Assembly (NCBI GenBank): GCA_963594675.1
Contig: CAVBGA010000031.1
Location: forward strand, 1-5,042
Reading direction: 5' to 3'
Origin: Ruminococcus_G sp963594675
GTDB taxonomy: Bacteria; Bacillota; Clostridia; Lachnospirales; Lachnospiraceae
DNA: 5,042 nt
Below the pieces are notes generated by a model that made no database searches, had not been told where the DNA came from, and saw only the letters and a list, made by a program, of their open reading frames with translations. Each line of letters begins with the position of its first letter. The first letter of the stretch is position 1. The position numbers were made by a program, and so were the translations under genes. Below are positions 4,670 through 5,042 of the stretch, in pieces.

Positions 4670-4939
4670 GATGAGTCAAAAGAAGCTATTGAATTATATA
4701 AGAGCTGGGATGCTTCTGAAAAACCGTTCAGGGGAGATAAATCCTATCTGGGAGCCAAAAGCCTAAGGGTATACTTTGATGAAGCCGCGGCATCAAAGAT
4801 CTTCATTGAGTTTATCGCCCTGATCATACGCTGCAGAATGTATACGGGTATCAAGGATGCAGTAAAAGAAATGGATAGCAAACCGGACTACATGAATGTA
4901 CCTGCAGCTATCCGTGAATTAGAAAAGATTGACAAGTAA
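4670..4939 (+). pseudogene. IS1634-like transposase, 3' remnant
   Basis: The frame ending TAA at 4937 encodes EAIELYKSWDASEKPFRGDK, then SYLGAKSLRVYFDEAAASK, IFIEFIALIIRCRMYTGIKD and KPDYMNVPAAIRELEKIDK. This is the C-terminal part of an IS1634/IS4-superfamily DDE transposase. The Y-x2-R-x3-E-x6-K signature around the catalytic Glu is present as Y-KS-W-DAS-E-KPFRGD-K, so the conserved Arg is Trp here (CGG to TGG would suffice). The frame is closed upstream at 4667; the expected preceding residues TSDKMSQK appear in the next frame (4659-4682), which indicates a one-base loss near 4680. The usual C-terminal tail after ELEKI is missing. It is a dead relic; earlier parts are not recognisable before about 4640. 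Confidence 0.8.
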
Positions 4940-4957
4940 CAACGATGTCGTTACAAT
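4929..4957 (+). promoter_or_regulatory. Promoter of the RelB/DinJ-like gene
   Basis: A perfect TTGACA -35 box (4929-4934), a 17-base spacer and TACAAT (4952-4957). TATAAT at 4957-4962 gives a less well-spaced alternative. The -35 box lies in the last codons of the transposase remnant. Confidence 0.75.
4936..4954. promoter_or_regulatory. Candidate autoregulatory operator
   Basis: GTAACAACGATGTCGTTAC is an imperfect palindrome with GTAAC/GTTAC arms and matching AC/GT inside. It fills the spacer between the -35 and -10 boxes. RelB/DinJ-type antitoxins repress their own promoters through such palindromes, so this is a natural operator; binding is inferred. Confidence 0.55.
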
Positions 4958-4981
4958 ATAATATATATGGAGGTGACGATC

Positions 4982-5042
4982 ATGGAAAAATCAGCAACTC
5001 TTAATTTGAGAATTAATCCGACATTGAAGCAGAATGCGGAAA
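4982..5042 (+). CDS. RelB/DinJ-family antitoxin, 5' end only
   Basis: The first 20 residues, MEKSATLNLRINPTLKQNAE, match the N-terminal beta-strand and first helix of RelB/DinJ ribbon-helix-helix antitoxins, which begin with a K.A.LN.RI.P.LK pattern. The ribosome binding site GGAGGTGA (4969-4976) is 5 bases upstream, and a near-consensus promoter with a palindromic operator precedes it. The gene runs off the right edge. A RelE/YafQ-type mRNA-cleaving toxin gene is expected immediately downstream but cannot be seen. Confidence 0.8.
   Translation, partial: MEKSATLNLRINPTLKQNAE

Overview
The window looks like accessory DNA from a Firmicute, most likely a gut-type member of the Clostridia/Lachnospiraceae. 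Grounds: AT-rich genes with strong GGAGG-type ribosome binding sites, DUF3990/DUF3791 and DUF4417 gene families, an IS66 element, an IS1634-like remnant and a RelB/DinJ-type antitoxin. The assignment rests on family recognition by eye, not on a search.

Region 1 (1-1318) is insertion-sequence wreckage. A minus-strand IS66-family element (55-1205) carries tnpA, a tnpB with an apparent internal in-frame deletion, and only the N-terminal part of tnpC. Its tnpC is cut at base 54/55 by the terminal repeat of what looks like a second IS66-family element (1-54), which donates the stop codon. At 1205 the element abuts the last 36 codons of an AraC-family regulator (1208-1318), so it appears to have landed in that gene.

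Region 2 (1334-2669) is a compact plus-strand operon: promoter, a 62-aa HTH protein, a DUF3791-like small protein, a DUF3990 protein with the appearance of an ADP-ribosyltransferase, and a second small acidic protein. The last three genes overlap by 4 bases at each junction. This is the best candidate for a little-described toxin-antitoxin or defence-like system.

Region 3 (2718-4181) holds a DUF4417 protein, then the C-terminal toxin domain of a polymorphic toxin with no delivery region, broken by one surplus A in a run of seven, then its likely immunity gene. The toxin cassette starts 2 bases after the DUF4417 stop codon.

Region 4 (4182-4669) is non-coding and rich in structure: a perfect 23-base palindrome, three TGATAACA repeats, a 5-bp-arm inverted repeat, a strong intrinsic terminator, paired TGGGTAC repeats and a 12-bp hairpin. 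It resembles a recombination end or the boundary of a mobile island, but no integrase is in view.

Region 5 (about 4640-5042) contains the 3' remnant of an IS1634-like transposase, frameshifted and missing its C-terminus. Its last codons overlap the -35 box of a promoter for a RelB/DinJ-type antitoxin gene that runs off the right edge. Overall the window reads as a hot spot in which small toxin/antitoxin and toxin/immunity modules have accumulated between decaying insertion sequences.
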